Shown: positions 34,201 through 44,499 of the stretch, piece by piece
Numbering within the stretch: the first letter of the stretch is position 1
How the letters are laid out: the number at the start of each line of letters is the position of its first letter
DNA from: Triatoma infestans
Taxonomy: Eukaryota; Arthropoda; Insecta; Hemiptera; Reduviidae
Direction of reading: 5' to 3'
Length of the DNA stretch: 64,000 nucleotides
Assembly (NCBI GenBank): GCA_011037195.1
Contig: JAAEAF010014365.1
Coordinates: forward strand, 62,001 to 126,000
The notes under the pieces: generated by a model
Seen by the model: only the letters and a program-made list of their open reading frames with translations
What the model was told of the DNA's origin: nothing
Databases searched by the model: none
Program-made: the position numbers and the translations under genes

Positions 34201-37200
34201 CTTGATCAAACGCTTACAGCCAGTCTATCGTTTATAAAGTCAAAAATTTATCATTTCCTTGTTCGTGGAAACTTTTTAAATTAGTATTCGGGCAAGAATT
34301 GAGTTAGTTTATGGTTATTTCTTTGAATTCCGCCTGATTAAGCGGAACTTATTGAATAAATAGATTGTGTTTTGTTAGTTTGTAAAGTCAGTTTCCCAAA
34401 TTGTTCTGTTGCGTTGGTCTGTAAATCATGATCTTTGCATGATAAGGTACACGTTGATAAAGGAGAATTAAGGTGTGATCTCGGTGTGCTTCTCTTGTTA
34501 GAGTGTCCGCGGCCTCATATCCTTCAATCCCTGAATGTATTTTTTCCCATTCTTCTTCTTCCTTCGTTTTTCACTGCTTCTTTTCACAGTTTTTAATTTA
34601 TTGTATTAGGTATACCTTATTAGTTCAGTAAGTGTATTTGTAGAAGTAACTTAGCATGTATATAGCTAACTTTTTTCCCTTCATTAGTACCCCCCTCAAT
34701 AAAGAAGAATTTATTTTCTACATGATACATAATACATGTGTTGCTATAGCAAATCACATTAAATGGTTTTATCTAAACTTGTCGATAGTAAGAATTTCAT
34801 TAGTGTTTTATTTTTATGATAGTATGGGAATATAGTTGCAGTCCCTATTGATGATGTTGTGGGTTAGCAGTTGGGGTCACCAGGAATCACGGTATAAATT
34901 GAAATAAAACACTTTAATTGAATAAACAATAAACAATAAATTTTAGTGTATATATTTAGTAAAACAACTGTCTACAACCTCACAAAATAAGTAGAAAAAA
35001 AAACAAGTTGAACAATGTCTAATAACCATGTATAGAACACACAATGTTGAACCATGTATTTGTATTCTGACAAATAAAATGTTTCTACACATTCATCATA
35101 TATTTCAAAAGCAATCCCAGGTACCGTGTTAGAGTGACGTGGACTTGAAATGGAGACATTTTGCTGATTAATTAAATGTTTAACTGCAATCTGTAAATTG
35201 CTGATTATGCTCCAAACAGCTCTTAATAGAACAGAATCATTGGTTTGAAGTTGTTGATTTGAAGTTTGATTGCTATTTCTTGGCGTATTGAATATATTAT
35301 AAAGTAATTATCAAATTAAAAATGAAAACGGCTACTTCTCTAATAAATAACAGCTCTTTACAGTTCGCAACATCACTTTTGTAAATAATTACAACCTTTC
35401 ACTTCACAAAAATTGTATTTGAATAATAAAAATTTTTTTTTTACATTTTACATAAATTTTTATATTTTTTTTTATTAAAAATAAATAATTTCTTACATCA
35501 ACACAGTAAAATAATACTTGAAATAAGTAAACTCATGATTATTTGTAACAAATGCCTTTTCGACATTAAAATAGATCAATAAAACAAAATAGATGGATTA
35601 TGAAATAAGAGTGATAGGTTTGTTCTGTGCAGTTAGCATTCCAGATTTAAACTAAATATTAGGAGGTTTTTTGAGAAAATCCCTCCTCCAAAAAAAAAAC
35701 TTTGATCGATTTTCTTCAAACTTGGAACGCAGTCTTTTAATTGTTAAGTAGGTGACAGAAGGTACTCGTAGGGACTTGGCATTTAGAGAGAAGCTTAACG
35801 TTGCTGCTCCCACAGAACCCTCCTAAAATTAATTTGCCAAGAAAATGTTTAAAAAAAGAAAGAAGAGATCGGAAGTCATGTATGTAATTAATGTGCGAAG
35901 TTTAAAGAAATTCACTGGAGCCATTCTCAAGAAAATTGCGAAAAACTAAAAAAAAAGTCATTAAGTTTAGATTTCCGGTTGATGGATTTTGTGTGAACCC
36001 TTGGTATCCGATGCATGTGTTGAGTAAACGGAATATTAAGTTTCAGCTTTCTGCAATTTTTCGTATTTGGTTATTTTTGTATAAAAACACAAACACACCG
36101 ACTTTCACTAAAAGTCGTCATCTTTTTCATACCTAGACCACCTCAATACAGGTGTGTCCAATAAAATTACGTCATGGTAGTAACAGAAAGTAAAATTTAT
36201 TAAAATCAGTGTATTTAAACATCAAAATGATCTTTTTGCAGCTGTTGGTATTGTGGTTTTAATGCCTATCTAGGGGAGGGATTAGCTAAGTGGTTAGCGC
36301 GTTGGACTTCCACGCGGAGGCCCCGTGTTTGAGTCCAGTGCCGCCCTTAGACTTTTTCTTCCTAGGAGCCTCCACAGCTCCCTGTTCGGTGATGGACAGT
36401 GTTGTCTGTAGCGAGAGAATACTGTGTACTGAGAAGGCTCCGGGCGCTAATGACCATAGATGTTGACGCGCCTTAAAATTAAAAAAAAAAAATAGTCCAT
36501 TTGATGAGCTGGACGTTTTATAGTGTAACTAAAATTGTAGGTGTATCGGTTGTCGACGACAGCCCGAGCAGCATTGAACTACAAATTAGAGAGCTTATTC
36601 AAGAGATTACAGAAGAAGCAGCCTGCATTCACCTAACTAAGGTGGTAAATGTTGCATTTTTAATCTACAAGGCTTAATTAATTACCTTGTTATTTAATTA
36701 TGTGAATGATAAGTGTTGAAAATATTGCTGGTACATACATTTGTAAATAAATCAAAATAATTTCAATTTGTTACTTGGAATTTTGCAGATGTCAGATATG
36801 AAGTCCGTAACAAAATGTAACTTTGCTTCTAAAACGTATGAAGATATACTCGCAATTGCTATACTTAATAAAGTAATACATGAATCTCTGTTATCCAGTA
36901 ACAGGCTGTATTCATGGCAATCATGTATAATTTTGTTTTGCATTTATCTTGTAGATAGTAGAGAATGTGGCGCTTCTAACAAAGAATGGGTCTAAAGCTA
37001 GGGCCATATTGCCATGTGAGTCACAGTGGGACATTAGTTTAGGTCAGTTCAAGGGTGCAGTGACCCAAAACAGTCCGAAATGGCGTTCCACACCACTAGA
37101 ACAGAATTATAGTAAACTATCTGGTATGAAATACTCTTCTCTTATTAAAATGATTACAATTATTGACAAATTTTCATCAAACTTGGTATTTTAACAAGAG

Positions 37201-40200
37201 TGCTGGGAACCACTGCATTCAATTCCCTCCAAATGACCCAACCACCTCAGGCTCCTGTTTAAATGAAGGCCACGAGATCTGGTTCCTAGTGCAGGTCCCT
37301 CAAGTCCATATTCGATCTAATCCTCTATCGATCTCGTTCCTTCACTCGCCCATAAATCTTCCAGAGGATCTTTCTCTTACACCTCGCTTATCCTCTCTTG
37401 AATACGTGACTACTGGTCTAATTACAGGTCTTACAACCAGCAATTTCGCGCGTGTAGATAACGTTATTTTTCAGACCTAGTCTTAAATTCCTGAAAGGCT
37501 CCAGCTGATACATTAATCATACGTATAGTTATCATAATGTCATCAACGTACGCCATATGCTGAGTGAGACGATTGTAGATAGTGCCACTTGGGTTCGTGC
37601 GAATGCTCTTATTGCTATTTCCAGAGTGAAATATTTAGCAAATTGGTGAAAGAGGATCTCCTGCCTCAGGCCCGTATTTACTTCAAACTCTTTAGACAGT
37701 TTTTCCTGGACCTTAACGCGGCATCTGGTGCTTTCCAGTGTCATGATGGATAGTCTAATCAATTTTTTAGGAACTTCTAAGATTCGAAGTCCTTACCAGA
37801 GCTCATCTCTATCCACATTATCATAAGCCTATTTGAAGCCACAAACAAAGGAGGGTGACATTGAAATCCCATGACTTCTCCATCATTTCCCTGAGGAAGA
37901 ATAGGTGGTCTATTGTGGATCGATATATTGTGATCTATCGTGTAGGTTTTCTATCAGTTCTTCGGCACTGGTTTTTATCAGTTCTGCTGACATTTATTCT
38001 ATACCAATTTTATGATTCTTCAAGCTTCTAAAAGTAGCTTCTAAAAGTCTTCCCTTTAAGATGGGAGCTCCTCAGCTTAACCATCGCTGGAGTCGGGCAG
38101 TCGCTGCCGTTGTGCCAAGTCTGAATTTTCAATTCTATCGGGGTTAACCCTAAATCCTAGAGAAATCAAGCTTAAGCTTGCATTCATCGCTTCATTATAG
38201 ACTGATCGTCCATTAGAAGTGCTCCCTCACTGTCTATGAGGAACTTCGTTCTTGGTTTAAAACCCTTCTTAAAGCCTCTTTACCATTAAATACTTTCTGT
38301 TCTAGCCGTTTTGGAAATCCTGTTTTAGCTACTCTAGTGCTCTTTGTTCTTTCCTCTTTGTTGCTCTGCATATCAACTTAGTTTACTTCTCTAGGATTTA
38401 GATCCTTCCACATTTGCACTTGTTCTTCTTCGCAATTCTCAATACTGCTCTTTTTCTCTCCTCCATAGCCGACTTGCAGTCATCATCAAACCAGTCATTT
38501 CTTTGCTTATGTTTGTTTCTTTCCCAGGACGTCCTTAACACACAGCGTCACAACTCTATGTAGTATTTTTATTCATCTGCTTTCTACGTCTACCACATCA
38601 TTATCTCTGTGTAAGCTTCTTTTCACTTCTTTTAATTTTTCTCTCATTTTTTTCATTTTTTTACCTACAGAAAAGTTGTAATTATCTCAGATTTCCCGCA
38701 ATTTACCGTCCTTAACGCAATTTTTTGCCGATATTTGACCTTCACTAGCTTTCAGTAATCTTTAAAAGAGAATTTTTGGAGATTTTATTTATTATTAATA
38801 CATATTAAAATAAAATAATAGATTTTATTTATTATTTATATTTTAAATTAATATTTATATTAAAAATTAATATCAATAATTTATTAACAATTGTGTGTCG
38901 TGTACTTTCAGATTTGAGGGCAAACAGTCAAACTGAGAGCCATCATCCTGCCAATCTTAAAGTAACAGTTTAATTTATCTATCTTACCTTTAAAACCCTA
39001 AAACCAATCTCCCAACAGAACATAGAGCAGAATATATCCCTGGCCCGCTTAATTATTTTTCTTTTTTTTGGCGCGTCAACATCTGTGGTCACTGCCGGAG
39101 CTTTCGTAGTCATTGCCGGGCCGCGAGCAGTGTTCTCGTTATAGGCAACACTGCCCATCACCGGTTGTGAGTGTACGCTCCTAGTGCGAGAAAATTGGGA
39201 CAATGCATAAGGAATCTTGGCCTACTCAAGGATTTTCTACCGTTGATCTCAATGTTAAGCAGTTTACCGCCAGTTCTGAAATACTAGACCTTTGGCGTAG
39301 CTACTTAAACATTCACGATCCTATCCACTAACGAGCTCCTCTTTCGTTCTGCTCACAAACAAGAAATCTCGGCCATTTCTTTGTTAGCTCTCCGCACTCT
39401 CAATACCACCTAATGTACACCGATTCTCCTCCTGACTTTGCCTAACCCTTCAAAATCCTCAATGTTTTTAATGCTATTTATAAAAAACAAACTATAGTTG
39501 ATTGCTGTATGTTTCAAATAAAGCAATGCTATGATAAAATCTAACTTTCTGCTCTATTTTAAACAGCATGCTGATTCGCCTAGGAAAATAGCAAGTCAGG
39601 TAAGGTATACAATTTTTACAATGTGCTTATTTAAATTGATTTCTACTTTCCTTACTTAAGTTGATATCTTCTTTTCTGATCAATTCATTAAAGTGTATTT
39701 GTGCATTAGCCCTTTCAGTATTGTGGCAGAAATAGTATTATATTTTAAAATAAGATTCAATTTAATAATCCGTCTTTGCAGTATATGTACGGACAACACG
39801 TAGAGCATAGAACAAGGGGCGAGGGATCGCCTTGCTTGCGAGCACTCCTTAGGGACCCTTATCAGACGAAATCATTTTTGATTGCGACCATCCAACATGG
39901 ATGTACAAGATCCAAGAGTAGTGGTCGGAAACTTCTGAACAGAGACAACAAACTTATTAATAGTTGTGCTAGATTACTGCAGCAAAACTTTGATACACAT
40001 TTTACTTTCCCTACACTCCCTATGATCATGTGAAATTTTCGAAACTAAGTTTTCATTATGTTTGAATCTCTGAACTAGCTTTGGTACATTCGCATGTGTT
40101 TGTTAGTGACCAAAACGAAAACTGAGGAATGTCAAACACAATATTGAAGGTACCACCAGAGATCCAGCATCAACGTTTCAGTCAAAATCTATCAAATAGA

Positions 40201-41188
40201 AGTGCTGCTTTACTGAAATTTTTCCAATTTTTCGCGACGTCATCAGGCTTTGAGTAGCTGGAATTGTATTATTATTGTACTACTTTAAATTATCGTATTT
40301 TTTTTTTATATACATTTGGGGTATATAGAGGGAATCAATTTATTGCACATTTTCATGTAATATTTAAAAAGAGGGATTATTCTTATTGGAAACATATTTG
40401 CGTTTAAATAATCTTCGCTGGTAGAATAAATTAACATTTTAGCAGGTTTTCAAATTTATATTTTAAACTACTTTGCGCATGGAGATCAGTTCTAGAACAT
40501 TCACTAAAATGAGCAGTGAAGTTACATACGATTATGTAACCCTTCACTGATGAACGTGATGAGATTATGCCCCGGTACACATTCACTGTCGTTTTAGTGA
40601 AGTTATAATTTTATAACTAAAATTTATTTATTTTATTTATAATTTTTTAGTGTATTTATTTTCTTTATTAATTTAAAGTGTACACCTTAACTAACTTTAT
40701 TTCACATAGCATGTATACTATTTTATTCATTGTTCTCAATAACTTCATCTTTTTCTAATAGTTAGAAGCAAAAATCAGAGAACTAAGGACTTGTACTTCA
40801 AATATAACCTATTGGAATAAGTTTAAAGTTTCGCTACCGGATTTAGGATGCGAACTTCCTCAAGGTAAAGAAACAAAGCTGTATGATCCTCTTATTTTTA
40901 TTAGGAATTCAGTTTTACTCTTGTCAATAATTAAAATAACTTCTTTCTGTAGAAAATATTTCCGAATTGAAAGCATCGATGTGGGAAGAAAATTGGTTAT
41001 TCCGTCGAAAGAAATCAGAAGTTATATGTAGACCTACCTGCAATTATAAAACACGGACAATAGTACCGATGTTTGTACCGTCACCTAATACTTATATGAG
41101 TCCACAAATCGGAGAAGACTGCATTGAAGATATATCTGATTTATCTGATCTTAGTGATTCAGAAATTGAGCGCCTCATACAGATATAA
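25295..41188 (+). CDS. Putative Rab effector with eight-cysteine FYVE-like finger (13 exons, reconstructed)
   Basis: Exons: 25295-25512, 33036-33124, 33172-33223, 33275-33396, 33470-33553, 36541-36641, 36789-36872, 36955-37123, 38912-38961, 39567-39599, 39782-39799, 40762-40864, 40953-41188. Phases agree at every junction and sum to 1359 nt, 452 residues plus TAA. Residues 25-69 hold four CxxC pairs (C25/28, C45/48, C53/56, C66/69) ending LWLCTACIKSR, the spacing of the zinc finger in Rab-binding domains of synaptotagmin-like proteins, MyRIP and melanophilin, which tether Rab27-type GTPases on secretory vesicles. The rest is unfamiliar: ENDVRDLIEMLVQNILG, IRELIQEITEEAACIHL, a helical LEAKIRELRT near 340, and an acidic tail DISDLSDLSDSEIERL. 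An in-frame stop upstream supports ATG 25295. The 47-nt intron at 33125-33171 and the 18-nt exon at 39782 are the weakest joins; reading through the latter stops at 40033 instead. Introns carry LINEs, a Tc1 element, PLEs and a SINE. Confidence 0.58.
25579..25820. repeat. Minimal PLE fold-back in intron 1 of the Rab-effector gene
   Basis: Two PLE ends joined head to head with no coding core: ACACTTGAGTTTCCGGG ... CGTTTCGCCCATATTGCAATG, then GAAGAAGCTCATTCCAATAT ... GCGGAAACCTAAAAGATCA. The right arm has an intact stem II (GCTCAT/ATGAGC) plus GAAACGTCGG, and a core (ATGAAGA) one change away from CUGANGA. Confidence 0.75.
26012..29150 (-). pseudogene. LINE ORF2: endonuclease, reverse transcriptase and zinc knuckle
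   Basis: Endonuclease pieces: LILIGDFNGT (about 28750) and FFSDHFPITLRYM (28440), the conserved Asp/Asn and 'SDH' motifs of APE-type nucleases. Reverse transcriptase: EFQAGFRKTYSTADNV (27510), FFVDLSAAFDRIDRHALFFK (27380), GVKQGCLLSPLLFSYFINDV (27230), then the catalytic box LAYADDLVLLA (27130). Tail: CSMCNRNEIEDVYHFLAICP at 26230, a C-x2-C-H-C knuckle. Frameshifts split it into at least five pieces (27222-27674, 26956-27249, 26752-26952 and others). The protein would nick DNA and copy LINE RNA at the nick. Clade is not certain; the wording resembles Jockey/I-group elements of insects. Confidence 0.85.
29200..30019 (-). pseudogene. LINE ORF1, L1-type nucleic-acid chaperone remnant
   Basis: Starts MSPIAYNGCDISELVKLLEG and runs into a Glu/Lys-rich coiled coil (KLEEQNRKYEELKKENQELN), then NVIFYGIQDVDNENHETL (RRM-like block), RPVVVSLVSNNLKWDIL and IYVSEDYDKEAQQQRKEI (C-terminal domain) and a charged tail with SGEESGGPLKDI. 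This is the coiled coil-RRM-CTD plan of L1-like ORF1 proteins, which bind LINE RNA as trimers. Frames are interrupted near 29700-29780. Confidence 0.75.
30690..31893 (+). mobile_element. Tc1-like transposon, second family, degenerate
   Basis: A plus-strand transposase in shifting frames: IAIGVPYQTVRDAVQRYRET and RPVSGRPRATELRDDRF (N-terminal DNA-binding part), SERTARRILNEQGL, RARTHQVSRLEFSRQYINW, VLFTDESRFAL (first catalytic Asp), WPALSPDFIEHLWDMLGRGI (second/third catalytic region) and RLIHSMPRRLEAVIKAGG. Right-end candidate CAAGTGGCCGGGATTTTTTG (31859-31878), continuing into CCGGTGAGTGCATATG, is the shape of a Tc1 TIR; the matching left TIR was not found. It differs in sequence from the 2.2 kb element, so two Tc1 lineages are present. 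Confidence 0.8.
31966..32229 (-). other. 87-codon ORF, unrecognised
   Basis: Open frame with a basic middle (KYRKRFEPRRNYLDRY) in intron 1 of the Rab-effector gene, opposite strand. No family, splice context or repeat partner is evident. Confidence 0.15.
32240..32650 (+). repeat. HINE-like family copy, right half
   Basis: Body phrases (GAAAATCTTTGGAACCACTTTCGAGATAATC, CATTTAGTAAGTCGCA) and the terminal hairpin TTCTTCTTACAGTAGTAAGTG at about 32620-32640. The left end is lost. Confidence 0.6.
33676..34018. repeat. PLE fold-back in intron 5 of the Rab-effector gene
   Basis: The left arm starts GATCTTTTAGGTTTCCGCGG; the right arm ends AACCCGGAAACTCAAATG and is cut short there. Both arms carry the hammerhead-like block (left, in reverse: CCTGAAAAAGCTCATTGCAATATGGGCGAAACGTC; right: CCTGATAAAGC..GTGAAACGTC). 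The middle keeps only 'AAGATGGTGGAGGAAGGAGCCACG' of the PLE 3' region. Confidence 0.75.
34030..34960. other. Intronic AT-rich sequence, nothing recognised
   Basis: No exon, repeat end or ORF could be supported here. Confidence 0.45.
34972..35307 (-). other. 111-codon ATG-less ORF antisense in intron 5
   Basis: From the codon after a TAA (35310-35308) down to a TAG (34974-34972), the minus strand is open: YNIFNTPRNSNQTSNQQLQ, LLRAVWSIISNLQIAVKHLI, then GIAFEIYDECVETFYLSEYK and VFYTWLLDIVQLV. Amino-acid use looks protein-like and unlike the AT-rich noise around it. There is no ATG near its start, so it would be an exon or a transposon ORF fragment. No family is recognised. Confidence 0.3.
35640..36165 (+). 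repeat. HINE-like family copy
   Basis: Contains TTTTCTTCAAACTTGGAA, GTAGGTGACAGAAGGTACTCG, GAAGCTTAACGTTGC, TAATTTGCCAAGAAAATG, TTTAAAGAAATTCACTGGAGCC, AGATTTCCGGTTGATGGAT and an ACACAAACACACC tract. The terminal hairpin is missing. Confidence 0.6.
36272..36492 (+). repeat. tRNA-derived SINE, full-length copy
   Basis: The head GGGATTAGCTAAGTGGTTAGCGCG (A box) and GTGTTTGAGTCCAGTG (B box) have a tRNA-like anticodon arm (GTTGGACTTCCACGCGG) between them. The central and tail parts run through TCCCTGTTCGGTGATGGAC, ACTGAGAAGGCTCCGGGCGC, TAATGACCATAGATGTTGACG and CGCCTTAAAATT, then a poly-A tail. It lies about 50 bp upstream of Rab-effector exon 6 (36541). The tail matches the deleted copy at 12.3 kb. 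Confidence 0.85.
37200..38760 (-). pseudogene. LINE ORF2 remnant (RTE-like reverse transcriptase)
   Basis: Minus-strand fragments in order: QRNDWFDDDCKSAMEERKKA near 38490 (linker after the endonuclease), KLIRLSIMTLESTRCRVKVQ and KEFEVNTGLRQE at 37760-37660 (the '..F.V..GLRQGDPLSP' block), QHMAYVDDIMIT near 37540 (catalytic YVDD), VVRPVIRPVVTYS near 37420, and GTCTRNQISWPSFK near 37290 ('LYKEPDIV..IK' tail). It sits in intron 8 of the Rab-effector gene and is too broken to be active. Wording fits RTE/CR1-type LINEs. Confidence 0.75.
38979..39203 (-). other. Short basic ORF, possible transposon remnant
   Basis: Reads SQFSRTRSVHSQPVMGSVAY, then APAVTTDVDAPKKRKIIKRA. The Lys/Arg patch would suit a LINE ORF1 or nuclear protein, and it lies just upstream of the RTE-like LINE in the same orientation. 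Identity is not established. Confidence 0.25.
40514..40547. repeat. Imperfect hairpin in intron 11
   Basis: AGTGAAGTTACATA pairs with TATGTAACCCTTCACT (two extra C). TTCACTAAAA and TTTTAGTGAA flank it at 40500 and 40595, so it may be the middle of a small fold-back element. Confidence 0.5.
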
Positions 41189-41278
41189 TGGTATGAGAAA
41201 TAATTATTTACTTTTAGTTCAAGTGTTATTTATTATTAATATAAATAATGCTTAAGTTGGCCGTTGTCAAAGATACAA

Positions 41279-41341
41279 GCAAAATGCAAATGGTTGACTT
41301 AAAGCTTTCCCTTTAGTCCCTGCCAACCATTTGCGTTTTGC
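41279..41341. repeat. 18-bp inverted repeat downstream of the Rab-effector gene
   Basis: GCAAAATGCAAATGGTTG (41279-41296) and CAACCATTTGCGTTTTGC (41324-41341) are reverse complements except one base, with a 27-nt loop. It starts about 90 bp after the stop codon, so it would lie in a 3' UTR if the transcript extends that far. Confidence 0.6.
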
Positions 41342-41884
41342 TCGATATTTATTATTATCTGGTGAGAAGGTGCCATCCATTATCTTGTAGCCAGCTTGCT
41401 CGCTTTAAGAATTCGATTCACTTGGAGGCTCAAACAGTGTCGAACTATTTATCGTGAAAAAAACTGGGAGCTACAGTTAGTTAGCGAACCTGATAGTGAA
41501 CACTAGAGAGATATCCCTCCCATTAAAATGCCGACGGTAGGCCATTACCTTCCATGGGCTTTTGCGTAAAGTCGTTTGTTTTTAATAAATAACGAATCAA
41601 TTCTCGTAATGAAGGATTGCATTTTTTCACTCAAGGTATTTTTGGTTACTTGCATAGAAGCTGTTAAAAAATAATTGGTGTTTTTAACTAGTGAACATCA
41701 TTCACAATGTGGGGCCTGGCCTTATAATCCTCCCAGTAACTTTATTCTTTGCTGTTACCATCCAGTCGCGCTATCGTATCTGTCCATTCGTTCTGGAAAC
41801 CGTTATTTTCTGCTTAGTTTTCTTTATCTCTCTTTTCATCAAACATAACAAAGAGCAAAGTCTGCGTTTGCAGGTATTCATCTA

Positions 41885-42325
41885 CAACTGGAAATACAAC
41901 AAATTTTGAGGACACCAAAGTCCTTGATCAAATAGGCAATTATTACGAACGTGTCATCAGAGAATAAAAGGAGGGAAACTGCCAAACATGGCTTCCCTAC
42001 AGGTGCTCGGAGAAAGATGAAAAAGAAAATGTAAGAGAAAATAACGCTTTTCCAGAACAAATCAAGGTTATAACTTCGGTAACAACGGGGAGACATAAAC
42101 TTCATTAACTAACAGCCACTTACGATTTTAAAATGAATTAAATTTAGGCCCCAAACAGACAGATTAACTAGCCAAAGTTTTCTAGCCAGGTTAATCTAAT
42201 AATCAAGGTAACTACCCTGAAGAAACTTATTGCAATAAACGTCGGTTTATAACAAATCATTGACGCGGTCTTAACCCAAAGACCTTAGTGTTTTACATGA
42301 TAATGGCTGCGGAAGCCTGAAAAGT
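41885..42325 (+). repeat. PLE 3' fragment (diverged subfamily)
   Basis: Starts within the GIY-YIG end (NFEDTKVLDQIGNYYERVIRE), continues through the shared 3' region (GCTTTTCCAGAACAAATCAAGG) and ends ACATGATAATGGCTGCGGAAG. It retains CCCTGAAGAAACTTATTGCAAT and AAACGTCGG, but part of stem II and the GAAA are altered. The subfamily is shared with the 20.0 kb copy. Confidence 0.7.
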
Positions 42326-42339
42326 TACAAGGAGAAGAA

Positions 42340-43530
42340 TTGTGAAAGAAACATTCTTTGCAATTACCCAATCTTGAACAAAGTTTTTGCAATTTTTGGT
42401 CATTCTGTCAATATCCCGGCAATAAGTTCGTGCCATGATGATTAGCCAGCTGTCAAGAAAAAGTATCATGGCTAATTCCACTTGCGACCACCTGTAGTAG
42501 ATCTTCTTTTATGCATCCTCGGTTTTGGAATCAGTTCTGATCCTTTTGCGCGTGGAGCCATTTAAAGGAAAGTCGTCCATTCTTATAAACTCTAAATTTC
42601 GCCACATATTATACATGGTGAAATATCATCATTTTACTTGCACGGAACATGTTAATTACTTAACGACCGCAGTATTTTCACTTCAGATGACAAAATAGGG
42701 GAACTGGGAAACTCGCAAAAGATTGCGGTACTAAGTATAACGCTAGTTATTGTAATCGAATGATAAAAAATTCAAGCAGAAAATAAATATAAATCAATGA
42801 AATAACAAATTTCAGACACCATCAAAACTAAGCATGAAGACATGTGACATCACATTGGTCTGTTACGCAGCAGTCAACACTGAAGAACATAAGATTAATG
42901 CAGTCATAAATCTTTATCAAGCGTGATGATGTGTTAATTAGTATTCGATATTATAATGCGCTTTTCAATAAAATATCTTCACAAAATTTTCGATATTTTT
43001 TAATTACCTTTAAAATTACCTTTACCCGTATAACCTAGTGGCGAGTATCAGCGTGCCACCAACGGAGCTCAAAGGTTTCATTCAATATCGTGACAAAAAG
43101 TAGCAAGCTTCAACATGATAGCGAAGGCCAGCAGCACTAAACGATGTTGAGAACTGCGGCATGCACCCCACTCCCCCAAAACTTCAACATACAACTTTCG
43201 CTTACCGCTGTACATACAATTAACAAAATGACAAATATTCTTAAAATTTCAAATTTTACTCACTTGCCATAACCTAAAGATAGAGGTAGTGGGAGGACAA
43301 ATACCTACCCAAGTAAGTAATAGAAATAATTACATATAGTCCAGATGAGAGCGCAAATAACATGAACCAACACAACATTTGAAATTTAATGCCACATATA
43401 AGCAGAAATACCTAACACAATTTTTTCGAAAAAATGTTTCCAGTAAGTGTGAAAGGTTTGTATTTGTGCTGTTATCATATCAAGTTTAAAGGGAATCAAA
43501 GTTTCCAAAAAATCTGATGAGAAACAATCA
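42340..43530. other. Intergenic sequence, nothing coding recognised
   Basis: No family match. The last 200 bp (GTTTAAAGGGAATC, AATCTGATGAGAAACAATCAC) look like a HINE-like left end running into the tandem repeat. Confidence 0.4.
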
Positions 43531-43538
43531 CAAGGTTT

Positions 43539-43664
43539 TCTCACTGCTGTTAATATAATTATATACATATATAAATCTCACTGCTGTTAATATAATTGCA
43601 TACATAGAAAATCTCACTGTTGTTAATATAATTACATACATATATAATCTCACTGTTGTCAATA

Positions 43665-43697
<33 letters not shown>
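43539..43697. repeat. 36-37-bp tandem repeat, four units, ending in a TA tract
   Basis: Units start at 43539, 43576, 43612 and 43648, each beginning TCTCACTGYTGTYAATATAAT followed by an AT-rich spacer with 'ACATA'. The last unit runs into about 30 bp of (TA)n. The unit equals the CTCTTACTG..TAATATAATT part of the HINE-like left end, so the array probably grew from that end. Confidence 0.8.
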
Positions 43698-43701
<4 letters not shown>

Positions 43702-44089
43702 ACAAAAATTCTTGAAATTTCAAAATTTATTCATTCCTAACACAAATACAGAGACTTTTGCTTGTATTTTTGTATAAAAAAGTCAAATTAATGATTTTTC
43801 CCCTAAAGTGTTTTGTCAGTGGTGTAATGTTGTCGCTCACTAGCCAAAGAAACTATCAGGAAAAAAGAAATATATTAGGAATGATATATCACTCAAAAAA
43901 TTTATTTCTTTTGATATATTATATAAAAAAAAAAATTCTGTTAATTTTCGAAATGATACCAATAATTTGGGCGCTTTGTATAACGGTTTTTTCAAAATAT
44001 GACCTTCTAGAATTCCCTTTCACCTACCCCATCCCTAAAAATTTCCACTAATCCCTTTCACTTCTTTGCTTATTCATCCCAACTTTTAT

Positions 44090-44480
44090 TTCTGTAGATG
44101 ATTTAAGGCAAGCAACTACTACTTTTAATTTTCCTTTTTTTATATTTCTGTGATGTAACAAATGTGTATGTTTCAAAGCTCCACTCAAAATTTTTTCTCC
44201 GCATCTTCACGATTATCTATATATAAGTTCAATATTATTTTTATTTAAAAAATGTTTGTTATTATTCTACACTTTTACATTTTATTTTGTTTAATGCATT
44301 GTGGTTCCTCATTGTATTGTTTTTTAGATTAAAGCCTTGATCAAGACAGGAAACTGTCGAAACGTTGGCATAATTGAATGTTTCTTTCTAGATCGATCTT
44401 CACCAAATTTCTTTATAACATAATTCATCAACGGTCAACAAATACTTTTATAAAAGAGTATTAATGTTTATGAAATAAAA
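44090..44480. repeat. Second copy of the 6.0 kb fold-back family (right arm)
   Basis: Shares TTCCTCATTGTATTGTTTTTTAG, AAAGCCTTGATCAAGACAGG and CATAATTCATCAACGGTCAAC with 6490-6640. The left inverted arm is not obvious. The end forms a clean hammerhead-like fold at 44334-44369. Confidence 0.65.
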
Positions 44481-44499
44481 GATATGGCAGAAGACAAAT

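Noticed and set aside
39782..40033. Long 84-codon exon reading to a stop as the main C-terminus of the Rab-effector gene
   Set aside because: Two further exons with strong splice sites and coherent frames follow (40762-41188), so an early donor at 39800 is preferred; kept only as an alternative end.
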